This document shows positions 8,349-16,105 of a stretch of DNA of 64,000 bases, piece by piece. Every line of letters begins with the position of its first letter. The first letter of the stretch is position 1. The DNA comes from WRMS01 sp038562165 (GTDB lineage Bacteria; Bacillota; Peptococcia; DRI-13; UBA5745): assembly GCA_038562165.1 (NCBI GenBank), contig JBCFAO010000014.1, positions 14,064 through 78,063 on the forward strand. Reading direction: 5' to 3'. The translations under genes were made by a program, and so were the position numbers. The notes beneath the pieces were generated by a model. That model searched no databases. It was not told where the DNA came from and worked only from the letters and a program-made list of their open reading frames with translations.

Positions 8349-10148
8349 ATGATGAAGAAGCTTATTGCCGGCTTGCTTGCAGTAATGATGGTCTGTTCAA
8401 TGGCGGCTGTCTCTCTCTTTGCAGCAACCGGTGTATCCGATTTTACGGATGAGGACTATGTATATATGCACCCCAATGATTATTACGCCATGCGGGATAA
8501 GTCCATCAATTTTAAAGGGGTGGCCTGGGAAGAGGGGGCTAAGGTTATTTATGGCGAAACCAACGCCTATGGCGGCATTCCGGGGGCAAAAGGCAACGGG
8601 GTCTGGTTCGGCTCTCCTAATGTTGATACAAGCGTAACCAGTATTAAGTTTCCAACCAGTGTAGTTATTCTGGGATTTCAGTTATTTGAAGGCCGGGACC
8701 AGATTACCTCGGTAAACTTTGAAGAACTGGCCAACCTGAGACACATCGGTACAGGTGCTTTTTCAAGGGTTCAGCTGTCTGCCGTAGATTTAAGCAATAC
8801 AAAGGTGATCAGCATTGACAATGGAGCTTTCATGACGGGAACCCGCCCAAGCATTAGGCGCTTCAAAGCTCCGGCAACCCTCAAGCGTATTGGCGCCCAT
8901 GCCTTCGCCAATCAGACCTGGCTAAACGGGATTGAGCTGAATGAGGGGTTAGAGATCATTGAAGAGGGGGCTCTGGCAGCTTCCGGCGGCTTCATCATTC
9001 CTTCCACAGTAAAGGAAATCGGAAAAAATGCCCTAAATCCTGAGCGGACTTATCAAGTATATCGGGGCAGCTACGCTGAGCAATACTGTAAGGATAATAA
9101 GCTGAAGTTCTTTTATACAGACGGCACAAGCCCGGGCGCCCCAGCCGCTCCGGCTCCGGCAGAGCCTGTCACTCCCCCGGCTACTAGCTTCCCCCCGATG
9201 AATTATACGAAAACCCTGGGGCCGGTAACCTTTTCAAACTATGTGAGCCATCAGGAAGTCACTCCTTTGGATGCCAACGGCCAGAATGTCAATGTGACCT
9301 GGGTAAAGATCGGCGATAAGGGTTCGATGAGGGCAGACAAAGACAATACGGAGTTCACTTATTGGTGGGGTGGCTCAGGCGGTTGGAATGCTAATAAAAA
9401 TTCCGAACATAAGAATGATATTACAACTGATAGCGGGGCGTGGAATGGAGATTGGCGGACTGAAACATTACAGATGTGGAATATCACTCCTTATGCAACC
9501 ACAAAGTCAAATAATACTTGGAGCAAGGGGCTAACTTGGCAGTTTAACTATAATGCACAGTATACAAATCAAAATAGTTTTAACATCACCGTGGAGGTGG
9601 ATGGCCAAAAATATTACTATGCCGTGTCTGTGCGCAAGGAAGGGCCTGCCGCCATTCCCGTCAGCGAACTGCCAAAAACCGCCACAGCCGTCCCCACCAA
9701 TTCCAAGGTTTACGTCAACGGCAAGGCGGTAAATTTCGATGCCTATAACATCAATAGCAATAATTACTTCAAGCTGAGAGATGTGGCCCATGTGGTCAGC
9801 GGCAGCGCCAAGCAGTTTAACGTAACCTGGAATACCGAAACAGGCATTATTAGCCTTGACCCCAATATAAAAAGCACCGTAGGCGCTATTGAGCTGATTT
9901 CCAATACCCCTTATGTTTCCGCCGGTGGCGAGCTGGCTGCCGGTGACGGCAAAACCAAGCCCTGCACATTAAATACCTCCCGCATTATGAAGGATGGCAG
10001 GGATATTAAATTGGCCGCCTACACGATTAACGGCAACAATTATTTCAAGCTCAGGGATTTAGGCGAAACCTTTAATTTTAACGTAGGCTGGGACAGCGCC
10101 AATAATGCCATTACTATTGATACCATGAAAGGCTATACAGTTGACTAA
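8349..10148 (+). CDS. Secreted protein: BspA-type leucine-rich repeats plus copper-amine-oxidase-like stalk domain
   Basis: A Sec signal peptide (MMKKLIAGLLAVMMVCSMAAVSLFAATG) directs export. Residues ~95-250 are BspA-type leucine-rich repeats (LRHIGTGAFSRVQLSAVDL, LKRIGAHAFANQTWLNGIEL, STVKEIGKNAL). A Pro/Ala-rich linker (~262-285) follows, then a beta-rich region with many Trp and Asn residues. From ~445 to the end is the bipartite stalk domain also annotated as copper amine oxidase N-terminal domain: two KVYVNGKAVNFDAYNI...NNYFKLRDVA-like halves each ending in a V-x-W-x-x-x-x-x-x-I strand. The domain does not itself imply oxidase activity. No cell-wall anchor (LPXTG or SLH) is visible, so attachment, if any, is by another route. 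Likely an adhesion or wall-associated protein. The adjacent downstream gene is a paralogue in its C-terminal part. Confidence 0.8.
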   Translation: MMKKLIAGLLAVMMVCSMAAVSLFAATGVSDFTDEDYVYMHPNDYYAMRDKSINFKGVAWEEGAKVIYGETNAYGGIPGAKGNGVWFGSPNVDTSVTSIKFPTSVVILGFQLFEGRDQITSVNFEELANLRHIGTGAFSRVQLSAVDLSNTKVISIDNGAFMTGTRPSIRRFKAPATLKRIGAHAFANQTWLNGIELNEGLEIIEEGALAASGGFIIPSTVKEIGKNALNPERTYQVYRGSYAEQYCKDNKLKFFYTDGTSPGAPAAPAPAEPVTPPATSFPPMNYTKTLGPVTFSNYVSHQEVTPLDANGQNVNVTWVKIGDKGSMRADKDNTEFTYWWGGSGGWNANKNSEHKNDITTDSGAWNGDWRTETLQMWNITPYATTKSNNTWSKGLTWQFNYNAQYTNQNSFNITVEVDGQKYYYAVSVRKEGPAAIPVSELPKTATAVPTNSKVYVNGKAVNFDAYNINSNNYFKLRDVAHVVSGSAKQFNVTWNTETGIISLDPNIKSTVGAIELISNTPYVSAGGELAAGDGKTKPCTLNTSRIMKDGRDIKLAAYTINGNNYFKLRDLGETFNFNVGWDSANNAITIDTMKGYTVD

Positions 10149-10185
10149 AATCAACGCACAAATAAATTCAAAGGAGAATTTAAGA

Positions 10186-11187
10186 ATGAAAAAACTAGCA
10201 AAAAAAATTCTGGTATTATGTCTAATTGCGGTAATGACCACAGGCCTGGCGGGAGCTGCTTTGGCAGCGGAAGATGTAGCGGTTAAAAACAGCACCGGCC
10301 ATTTGTACACTATCCCCGGAGTCATCGCCAAGGAGACCGTGGCTGTGGACAGAAGTTCTATAGATAATAGTATGGAAAATTATATTGAGTGGGTTTTTAT
10401 ATCTGCGGTTGATGGGCAAATGGAGCTATATACCGTTCCCGTCGGCACTACCATTGATATATCCGGTTTAGACTCTTATGGGGTTGCCGATATTCATTTG
10501 CGGGATGGCGTTTTAAAATACATTGACAATAGCGGATTTGGCATGGCCGCCGCTTTGGATATCAAGTCTGAGCCCTCTGTGAATGGATTTACTAAAGGTT
10601 CCCGCGTGACCTTCCTCAAAGAGGGCTACTATGCCTTTGAGGCTTATCCGGGGGGCACTTGGTTAGGCGGCGACCGTCTCCTGCGTGTTGTCAAAGAAGA
10701 GGCCGCCCCGGGCAAACCTGCAGAAAAGCCTGCTGCTCAGGCCGCCGCCCAAGACAAGGGCATTACAGCTACACCCACCAACTCAAAAGTTCTGGTAAAC
10801 GGAACGGCCATAGAATTTGACGCTTATACCATCAACGGCAATAACTATTTTAAGCTCCGGGATGTTGCCCAGGTTGTAAGCGGCTCCGCCAAACAGTTTG
10901 ACGTAACCTGGGACGGTGGCAAAAACGCAATCAATCTTATTTCCGGCCAGGCCTATGCCACGGCAGGCGGCGCTCTTGAAAAAGGCGACGGTACCGCTAA
11001 AAAAGCTGAGGCCAATACTTCCGCCATTTATAAGGATGGAGCGGCAGTTACCCTGGCCGCCTACACAATTAACGGCAACAATTTTTTCAAGCTCAGAGAT
11101 TTAGGGGAGGCTTTTGGCTTCGATGTAGCCTGGGATAGCGCCAACAATGCTATTACCATTGATACCGCCGCCGGTCAGGCGGAATAA
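10186..11187 (+). CDS. Secreted stalk-domain (copper-amine-oxidase N-domain-like) protein
   Basis: The frame is open from 10141, but ATG 10186 is the likely start: AAAGGAG lies nine bases upstream and the protein then opens with a signal peptide (MKKLAKKILVLCLIAVMTTGLAGAALA, cleavage before AEDV). Residues ~30-185 form a beta-rich domain I do not recognise. An Ala/Lys/Pro linker leads into the same bipartite stalk domain as in the preceding gene (ATPTNSKVLVNGTAIEFDAYTI; NNYFKLRDVAQVVSGSAKQFDVTW; AAYTINGNNFFKLRDLGEAF). The two genes are 37 bp apart and very likely co-transcribed. The near-identity of the two C-terminal domains indicates a recent tandem duplication. Confidence 0.8.
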   Translation: MKKLAKKILVLCLIAVMTTGLAGAALAAEDVAVKNSTGHLYTIPGVIAKETVAVDRSSIDNSMENYIEWVFISAVDGQMELYTVPVGTTIDISGLDSYGVADIHLRDGVLKYIDNSGFGMAAALDIKSEPSVNGFTKGSRVTFLKEGYYAFEAYPGGTWLGGDRLLRVVKEEAAPGKPAEKPAAQAAAQDKGITATPTNSKVLVNGTAIEFDAYTINGNNYFKLRDVAQVVSGSAKQFDVTWDGGKNAINLISGQAYATAGGALEKGDGTAKKAEANTSAIYKDGAAVTLAAYTINGNNFFKLRDLGEAFGFDVAWDSANNAITIDTAAGQAE

Positions 11188-11248
11188 GAAAGGTCGGTAA
11201 GCGGAAGTTTTACAGAATGAGCCGCTTCAAAGTTGAGCGCCATTTTGA

Positions 11249-11300
11249 GAGAGCCCTTTAAGAGAGCCCTTTAAGAGAACCCCTTGAGAGAACCCTTTGA
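11249..11300. repeat. Four tandem 13-bp units, GAGAGCCCTTTAA type
   Basis: Units read GAGAGCCCTTTAA twice, then GAGAACCCCTTGA and GAGAACCCTTTGA, contiguous and 62 bp after the stop codon of the stalk-domain gene. A partial fifth unit (GAGAGTGCCC) follows. No clear function; 13 bp is not a multiple of the helical repeat. Confidence 0.8.
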
Positions 11301-11437
11301 GAGAGTGCCCCCGTATGAACGCTGGAACACAGTGTTTCATGCGGGGGCTTTATCATTTAGCGGCAGTGCTATTCAACTGCGCTGCCATTCAGCTGCGCTG
11401 CCATCCGGGGGCAATGCCCCCTTGGCGGATCTTTCTG

Positions 11438-11780
11438 TTCCATTTTTTCGGTTGTGTGCGGATTCTCGCCGTTTCCTGTGCATTTTTTTCGTTTGTATGC
11501 GCTTTCCGGGTTCGGCCTGTACATTTTTTGCGTTTGTGAGTGAATTGCAGCCGCTGCTGAGGCCTATTTTAGCCAAATCCAGGCCGATTCTGCACAATTT
11601 TTGCGGTTATGCGGTAATATCCTCTTCGCATTTTACATACAAACGCAATTTTTGCTCACCCGACCCCGCCGATTTGCATACAAACGTAATTTTTGTACAG
11701 GCCAGGCGCCAAAACCGCATACAACCGAAATTTTTGCACAGACAGTGCCAACAATGCATAAACAAACGAAAATTATATGG
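11438..11780. repeat. Array of eight degenerate 24-bp units at ~40-bp spacing, orientation flipping
   Basis: In the reverse sense each unit resembles CATACAACCG followed by AAATTTTTGCACAG. Reverse-complement copies lie at 11438-11460, 11477-11501, 11518-11540 and 11591-11614; direct copies at 11635-11659, 11676-11699, 11717-11740 and 11756-11780 (last one weak). Centres are spaced about 40, 40, 73, 45, 41, 41 and 39 bp. A related array lies at 45530-45760, including a shared central sequence (here GCCAAATCCAGGCCG at 11572-11586). Too degenerate and too short-spaced for a CRISPR. The array ends 42 bp before the acpP -35 box, but the second copy is not upstream of any gene. Confidence 0.75.
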
Positions 11781-11821
11781 AAAAATATTGAAAATATTCA
11801 GCGCAATTCCGCTGTTTCCCC

Positions 11822-11849
11822 TTGACAAATCGCTGAGAAAGTCTATAAT
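11822..11849 (+). promoter_or_regulatory. Consensus sigma-A promoter of the acpP operon
   Basis: A perfect TTGACA (11822-11827) and perfect TATAAT (11844-11849) are 16 bp apart. Transcription should start near 11856-11858, at the left edge of the 34-bp palindrome, which gives a ~75-nt untranslated leader before acpP. Confidence 0.85.
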
Positions 11850-11857
11850 ATCCTTAA

Positions 11858-11891
11858 AATAATTTATCTAAAAATTTTTAGATAAATTATT
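11858..11891. promoter_or_regulatory. Perfect 34-bp palindrome at the acpP start site, probable operator
   Basis: The left half AATAATTTATCTAAAAA (11858-11874) is followed directly by its exact reverse complement (11875-11891). The palindrome starts nine bases after the -10 box, a position where bound protein would block initiation. Half-site-like TATCTAG and CTATCAAAT sequences follow at about 11896-11914. By analogy with FabT and FapR control of lipid synthesis, the MarR-family protein encoded at the end of this operon (17302) is the first candidate ligand; that link is inference. On RNA it would be an A/U-only hairpin, too weak to be a good terminator. Confidence 0.75.
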
Positions 11892-11934
11892 AGAACTATC
11901 TAGTCTATCAAATAAACGATAAAGGAATAGAGCT

Positions 11935-12159
11935 ATGTTTGAAAAAGTGCGTGATGTGATAGTGGAAACCCTGAAATGTGAGATTTCGGATATAACGCCT
12001 GAAGCTCGCCTGACCGAGGATTTGGATATTGACAGCCTTGATGCGGTGGAGATGGCTATGGCCCTTGAAGAAGCCCTTCAGGTAACGATCCCCGACGATG
12101 TGCTGGCCGACCTGAAGACCATAGGAGATTTGGTCACTTACCTGGAGAATAATGCCTGA
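11935..12159 (+). CDS. acpP: Acyl carrier protein
   Basis: This 74-residue acidic protein carries the growing acyl chain in type II fatty-acid synthesis. The phosphopantetheine attachment motif is complete (DLDIDSLDAVEMAMALEE, with Ser in DSL), followed by the usual helix III segment IPDDVLADLKTIGDLVTYLE. AAAGGAATAG precedes ATG 11935. It is the first gene of the operon and is followed by an intrinsic terminator before accB, which should give more acpP transcript than acc transcript. Confidence 0.95.
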   Translation: MFEKVRDVIVETLKCEISDITPEARLTEDLDIDSLDAVEMAMALEEALQVTIPDDVLADLKTIGDLVTYLENNA

Positions 12160-12202
12160 GCCGGAGATCGCACTATTGTTCGCCTTGCCGGCCCAATTGC
12201 AG

Positions 12203-12225
12203 AAAAGCGGCCTCGGCCGCTTTTT
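12203..12225 (+). terminator. Intrinsic terminator/attenuator between acpP and accB
   Basis: AAAAGCGGC, a CTCG loop, GCCGC and a run of five Ts form a compact terminator 44 bases after the acpP stop and 24 bases before the accB start. Since accB-accA-fabK have no other obvious promoter, partial read-through would set their level relative to acpP. Confidence 0.75.
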
Positions 12226-12248
12226 ATGATGAAAGGAGGTTTTTGCTG

Positions 12249-12737
12249 ATGAACCAGCAGGAACTGCAAGCTCTGATGCAGAGCTTTGAAGCAACGACTC
12301 TTACCCGATTGGAATATGAAGAAAATGGCCTTCGCCTGGTACTGGAAAGGGCAGCCTTCCCTATAACGGCAGCTTCGCCTGCTCCTGTTATGGCGCCTGC
12401 CGGCGCTGCAGCAACGGCACTGCCGGCCTCCCCTGCCACGGTCCCCGGGACCGCCTCAGCTAATGCTGTTCCTGCAGCAGCCCCAGCCCCCGCTGGCGGC
12501 AACTATATCAAGGCCCCTGTGGTAGGCACCTTTTATGTTGCTCCCTCGCCGGAATCTGCACCTTTCGTCACCGTGGGCAGTTCTGTGAAAAAGGGCGATA
12601 CTGTATGTATACTTGAGGCCATGAAGATGATCAACGAGGTGCCGGCCCCCTGCGATTGCGTGATCGAAGAGGTTTTGCTGGCCGACGGCGCCCTGGCCGG
12701 CTTTGATGACGGCCTGTTCCGCATACGGGAGCTATAA
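12249..12737 (+). CDS. accB: Biotin carboxyl carrier protein of acetyl-CoA carboxylase
   Basis: The protein carries covalently bound biotin between AccC and AccAD in malonyl-CoA synthesis. It has the AccB arrangement: an N-terminal helix (NQQELQALMQSFEATTLTRLEYEENGLRLVLER), an Ala/Pro-rich flexible linker (~40-80), and a biotinyl domain with the canonical EAMKM motif (biotinyl lysine K126). The thumb region is present as APVVGTFYVAPSPESAPFVTVG, typical of acetyl-CoA carboxylase. ATG 12249 is preferred over the in-frame TTG at 12243 because AAAGGAGG is nine bases from the ATG and only three from the TTG. The accC start follows the stop by three bases. Confidence 0.95.
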   Translation: MNQQELQALMQSFEATTLTRLEYEENGLRLVLERAAFPITAASPAPVMAPAGAAATALPASPATVPGTASANAVPAAAPAPAGGNYIKAPVVGTFYVAPSPESAPFVTVGSSVKKGDTVCILEAMKMINEVPAPCDCVIEEVLLADGALAGFDDGLFRIREL

Positions 12738-12740
12738 GTT

Positions 12741-14132
12741 ATGTTCAGAAGAATCCTGATTGCCAATAGGGGCGAGATTGCGGTGCGCATATTGCGTACC
12801 TGCAACGAGCTGGGGATTGAAACCGTGGCGGTTTATTCCACCGCCGACGAAAATGCCCTGCATGTACAATTGGCTGCAAAGGCTGTCTGCATCGGGCCGC
12901 CGAAAGCCGCAGATAGCTATTTGAACCAGCAAGCCATTCTCAGCGCCGCCCTGGGCAGCGGCTGCCAGGCCATCCACCCCGGCTACGGCTTTTTATCGGA
13001 GAATGCCGAATTTGCCGATCTTTGTGCAAAATACGGCTTAGTCTTTATAGGGCCGGAGGGGGAGGTTATCCGCCGCATGGGCAATAAGGCGGCGGCCCGG
13101 GCGCTGATGCAAGAGGCCGGCGTGCCGGTGGTGCCGGGTTCTGAGGGGACGGTGGCTAATGCTGAAGAGGCTGCTGCCGTAGCGGCAGCTATCGGCTATC
13201 CTGTGCTGCTGAAAGCCAGTGCCGGCGGCGGCGGCCGGGGTATGCGCCGGGTGTTTGAGGCCGGCCAGATGACTGCCAGCTTTGCCGCCGCCCAGGCTGA
13301 GGCGGTGAGTTGCTTCGGCAACGGCGAAATGTATGTGGAAAAGCTGATTCTGCAGCCCCGCCATATCGAATTTCAAATTCTGGCCGACAGTGCCGGCAAT
13401 GTCGTTCACCTTGGGGAGCGGGATTGCTCCATTCAGCGAAAAAACCAAAAGCTTATCGAGGAATCGCCTTCCCGGGCCCTGACGCCCCAGTTGCGCCGCC
13501 GGATGGGAGAGGATGCGGTGCGGGCTGCTAAAGCTTGTGGCTACCGGGGGGCCGGTACCATCGAATTTGTGTTGGATAAAGAGGGCCATTACTACTTCAT
13601 TGAGATGAACACCCGGATTCAGGTGGAGCATCCCGTAACCGAAATGCTCACCGGCCTGGATTTGATTCGGGAGCAGTTGCGCATTGCGGCGGGTTTGCCT
13701 CTGGCCTTCAGTCAGGAAGAGGTGGCTTTCAGAGGCCATGCCATTGAAGTGCGGATTAATGCCGAAGACCCGGCGAAGGATTTTCGGCCCACACCGGGTA
13801 AAACCGGATTTTTGCATTTCCCCGGGGGCTGCGGCGTACGGGTGGATTCAGCCCTTTATCCCGGCAGTGTGCTAAGCCCTTATTACGATTCTATGGTAGC
13901 GAAGATTATTGTACAGGGCCAGAGCCGGTTGCAGGCTATTCGCCGGATGCGCCGGGCTTTGGAGGAATTGGTTGTGGAGGGCTACCCCACCGTTGCGGAG
14001 TTGGCCCACCTGATCTTATTTCACCCCGATTTTTTACGGGGTAACTATGACACCAGCTTTTTGGAGCAGCATCTTGATGATCTGCTCCAGGTGAGCAAGG
14101 GCGAGGAAATAAAGGAGAAGGCCGATGATTGA
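12741..14132 (+). CDS. accC: Biotin carboxylase subunit of acetyl-CoA carboxylase
   Basis: AccC carboxylates biotin on AccB using ATP and bicarbonate. The opening MFRRILIANRGEIAVRILRTCNELGI and the HPGYGFLSENAEFA segment are diagnostic. The ATP-grasp region contains KASAGGGGRGMR, the HIEFQILAD metal/bicarbonate segment, GERDCSIQRKNQKLIEESPS, and the catalytic EMNTRIQVEHPVTEM with the essential Glu and Arg. Length (463) is normal (~450). The end overlaps accD by eight bases, indicating translational coupling that helps balance subunits. Confidence 0.97.
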   Translation: MFRRILIANRGEIAVRILRTCNELGIETVAVYSTADENALHVQLAAKAVCIGPPKAADSYLNQQAILSAALGSGCQAIHPGYGFLSENAEFADLCAKYGLVFIGPEGEVIRRMGNKAAARALMQEAGVPVVPGSEGTVANAEEAAAVAAAIGYPVLLKASAGGGGRGMRRVFEAGQMTASFAAAQAEAVSCFGNGEMYVEKLILQPRHIEFQILADSAGNVVHLGERDCSIQRKNQKLIEESPSRALTPQLRRRMGEDAVRAAKACGYRGAGTIEFVLDKEGHYYFIEMNTRIQVEHPVTEMLTGLDLIREQLRIAAGLPLAFSQEEVAFRGHAIEVRINAEDPAKDFRPTPGKTGFLHFPGGCGVRVDSALYPGSVLSPYYDSMVAKIIVQGQSRLQAIRRMRRALEELVVEGYPTVAELAHLILFHPDFLRGNYDTSFLEQHLDDLLQVSKGEEIKEKADD

Positions 14133-15006
14133 CTTTTTTAAAGGGCGCCGCCAGAAGCTGCTGCAGCTTAAAGTTTGGCGGGAAAACGCCGTACAAAAAA
14201 AAGCCGCCCCCTCTGCCCAGGATGTTTTTGAACAATGTTCCGAATGTAACGGGGTAGCGGCCAAGGCGGATTGGGCGAAAAACCTTTCTGTCTGTCCGGA
14301 ATGCGGCGCTCACCGGCCCTTAGGCGCTTATCAGCGGCTGGCCCTGCTGTTGGATCAGGGCAGCTTTCGGGAGTTGAATGAGAATCTGGTTGCCGGTGAT
14401 CCTTTAGATTTTGAAGGTTATCCCGAGAAGAAAAGGAGCCTGCAAAAACGCAGCGGACTTCGGGAAGCCATCGTAACGGCCAAAGGCAAGATTGAAGGGT
14501 TTACCGCTATTGTAGCAGTGATGGATGGCCGCTTTCTGATGGGCAGCATGGGCATTGCCGTAGGTGAAAAGGTTACCCGGGCGGCGGAGACGGCAGCCAA
14601 GGAAAAGCTGCCGCTGATCATCTTCTGTGCTTCCGGCGGCGCCCGCATGCAAGAAGGTATTCTTTCGTTGATGCAGATGGCTAAAACCGCAGCAGCCATT
14701 GAAAAGTTTCAGCAGGCGGGAGGCCTCTATATTGCCTGCCTGACCCACCCCACTACCGGCGGCGTTACCGCCAGCTTTGCTTCTCTGGGAGACTTCACCT
14801 TAGCCGAGCCCAATGCTCTGATCGGCTTTGCCGGTCCCCGGGTCATTGAGCAAACCATAGGCCAGGCGCTGCCGGAAGGCTTTCAGCGGGCGGAATACCT
14901 TGAGGACCACGGTTTTATTGATGCCGTAGTACCGCGAAAGGATATGAAGGCAACCCTGGGGCAGTTGCTGCGTCTGCATCGGAAAGGAGGCGCCCGCCAT
15001 GGATGA
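14125..15006 (+). CDS. accD: Acetyl-CoA carboxyltransferase beta subunit
   Basis: AccD with AccA transfers the carboxyl group from biotin to acetyl-CoA. An N-terminal zinc ribbon is present (CSECNG...CPECGAHRPLGAY, four Cys). The crotonase-like core follows with GKIEGFTAIVAVMDGRFLMGSMG, the oxyanion-region FCASGGARMQEG, and THPTTGGVTASFASLGD. Length 293 is normal. An AAAGGAGAAGG sequence within accC serves as binding site. The stop overlaps the accA start by eight bases. Confidence 0.96.
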   Translation: MIDFFKGRRQKLLQLKVWRENAVQKKAAPSAQDVFEQCSECNGVAAKADWAKNLSVCPECGAHRPLGAYQRLALLLDQGSFRELNENLVAGDPLDFEGYPEKKRSLQKRSGLREAIVTAKGKIEGFTAIVAVMDGRFLMGSMGIAVGEKVTRAAETAAKEKLPLIIFCASGGARMQEGILSLMQMAKTAAAIEKFQQAGGLYIACLTHPTTGGVTASFASLGDFTLAEPNALIGFAGPRVIEQTIGQALPEGFQRAEYLEDHGFIDAVVPRKDMKATLGQLLRLHRKGGARHG

Positions 15007-16105
15007 TACAAGGACAGTTAACCTGAACAACGGGACAGGAGCAGATAACGGGGCTCAAGAGGATATCAGCGTTAAAGCAGAAAATGGGGCCGGAGTGGAC
15101 AGTACGGTTAAAGAAAGTACGGTTAAAGCAGAGATTACGGTTAAAACGGAGGACATGGTCGAAACGGAGGATGCGGCTGAAACTGCTGTTTTGCCGGCGG
15201 CGGCCCCGCCAGTTGCAGATAATCGGGCAGTGGCAGGCAATGGCGATAAAGCGGCGCAAGTGGCGGAAGAGACGAAAAAGGCACTCACCCCCGCCCAGCG
15301 GGTGGCTCTGGCCCGGTCAATCAGCCGTCCCGGCACCATGCAGTTTATCAAGGCGTTGTTCACGGATTTCTTTGAGCAAAAAGGGGACCGGCTGGGCGGC
15401 GAAGACCCTGCTATTTTAGGGGGCGTTGCTCTGTTTCACGGTCAGCCGGTAACGGTGCTGGGCCACCGCAAAGGCAAAAGCCTGGATGAGAATGTGCGCT
15501 GCCGCTTCGGCATGCCTACGGCGGAGGGCTACCGCAAGGTACAGCGCCTGCTGCGGGCAGCGGAGAAATTCCGCCGTCCCGTTATTACCTTTATCGATAC
15601 GCCGGGGGCTTATCCCGGTTTGGAAGCTGAAGCCCGGGGCCAGGGTGAGGCTATTGCCCGCTGTTTGGCCCTGATGAGCACGCTGAAAACACCCCTTTTG
15701 ACTGTGGTCATCGGCGAAGGCGGCTCCGGCGGCGCTTTGGCTTTAGCAATGGGCAACCGGGTGCTGATGCTGGAAAACGCAGTCTATTCCATCCTTTCGC
15801 CGGAGGGTTTTGCCTCAATTTTGTGGAAGGATAAAAACCGGGCCGGCGAGGCTTGCGATGTAATGAAGCTGACGGCAGCGGACCTCCTGAAGCTGGGGGT
15901 CATCGATGAGATTTTACCGGAGCCGGAGGGCGGCGCCCGGTCTGCGGGGCCCGGAGCTAAAGAGATTTTCCGGACAGTAGACAGGGCCCTGCAAAGACAT
16001 CTGACGGAGCTGCAAAAGCAATCTGATCCCGCCCGGGCCCGTTACCAGAAATTTAGAGGTATGGGCAACAGCTTTTTGCAGGTTGCGTCAAAGGAGAACT
16101 TATGA
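14999..16105 (+). CDS. accA: Acetyl-CoA carboxyltransferase alpha subunit with extended N-terminus
   Basis: The core from about residue 95 is standard AccA: TPAQRVALARSISRPGTMQFIKALF, GHRKGKSLDENVRCRFGMPTAEGYRK, FIDTPGAYPGLEAEARGQGEAIA, and the oxyanion glycines IGEGGSGGALALA. Unusually it is preceded by ~90 low-complexity residues rich in Val, Thr, Glu and Lys (STVKESTVKAEITVKTEDMVETEDAAETA), encoded by short repeats of an ACGGTTAAAG type. AAAGGAGG lies ten bases before ATG 14999 inside accD, and the overlap geometry supports this start, so the extension is probably translated; internal starts without a binding site look worse. The tail likely remains flexible and may be dispensable. Confidence 0.93.
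   Translation: MDDTRTVNLNNGTGADNGAQEDISVKAENGAGVDSTVKESTVKAEITVKTEDMVETEDAAETAVLPAAAPPVADNRAVAGNGDKAAQVAEETKKALTPAQRVALARSISRPGTMQFIKALFTDFFEQKGDRLGGEDPAILGGVALFHGQPVTVLGHRKGKSLDENVRCRFGMPTAEGYRKVQRLLRAAEKFRRPVITFIDTPGAYPGLEAEARGQGEAIARCLALMSTLKTPLLTVVIGEGGSGGALALAMGNRVLMLENAVYSILSPEGFASILWKDKNRAGEACDVMKLTAADLLKLGVIDEILPEPEGGARSAGPGAKEIFRTVDRALQRHLTELQKQSDPARARYQKFRGMGNSFLQVASKENL

Larger units (their letters stand above)
11188..11934. other. 747-bp gene-free interval containing two repeat systems and the acpP promoter
   Basis: Left to right the interval holds four 13-bp tandem repeats (11249-11300), the 24-bp-motif array (11438-11780), a consensus promoter (11822-11849) and a 34-bp palindrome (11858-11891). 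An open frame of 192 codons crosses it on the plus strand, but its composition simply follows the repeats, and the 40-bp period does not keep one reading frame. Confidence 0.7.

Noticed and set aside
11438..11780. CRISPR-like array
   Set aside because: Units are too degenerate, appear in both orientations, the intervening 16-17 bases are too short for spacers, and no cas genes are present.
11284..11862. 192-codon open frame in the acpP upstream interval
   Set aside because: It runs through noncoding repeats with a 40-bp period, has no good binding site and no recognisable domain.
12203..12225. Operon end between acpP and accB
   Set aside because: A terminator is there, but accB follows within 24 bases with no promoter of its own, so partial read-through is the better reading.
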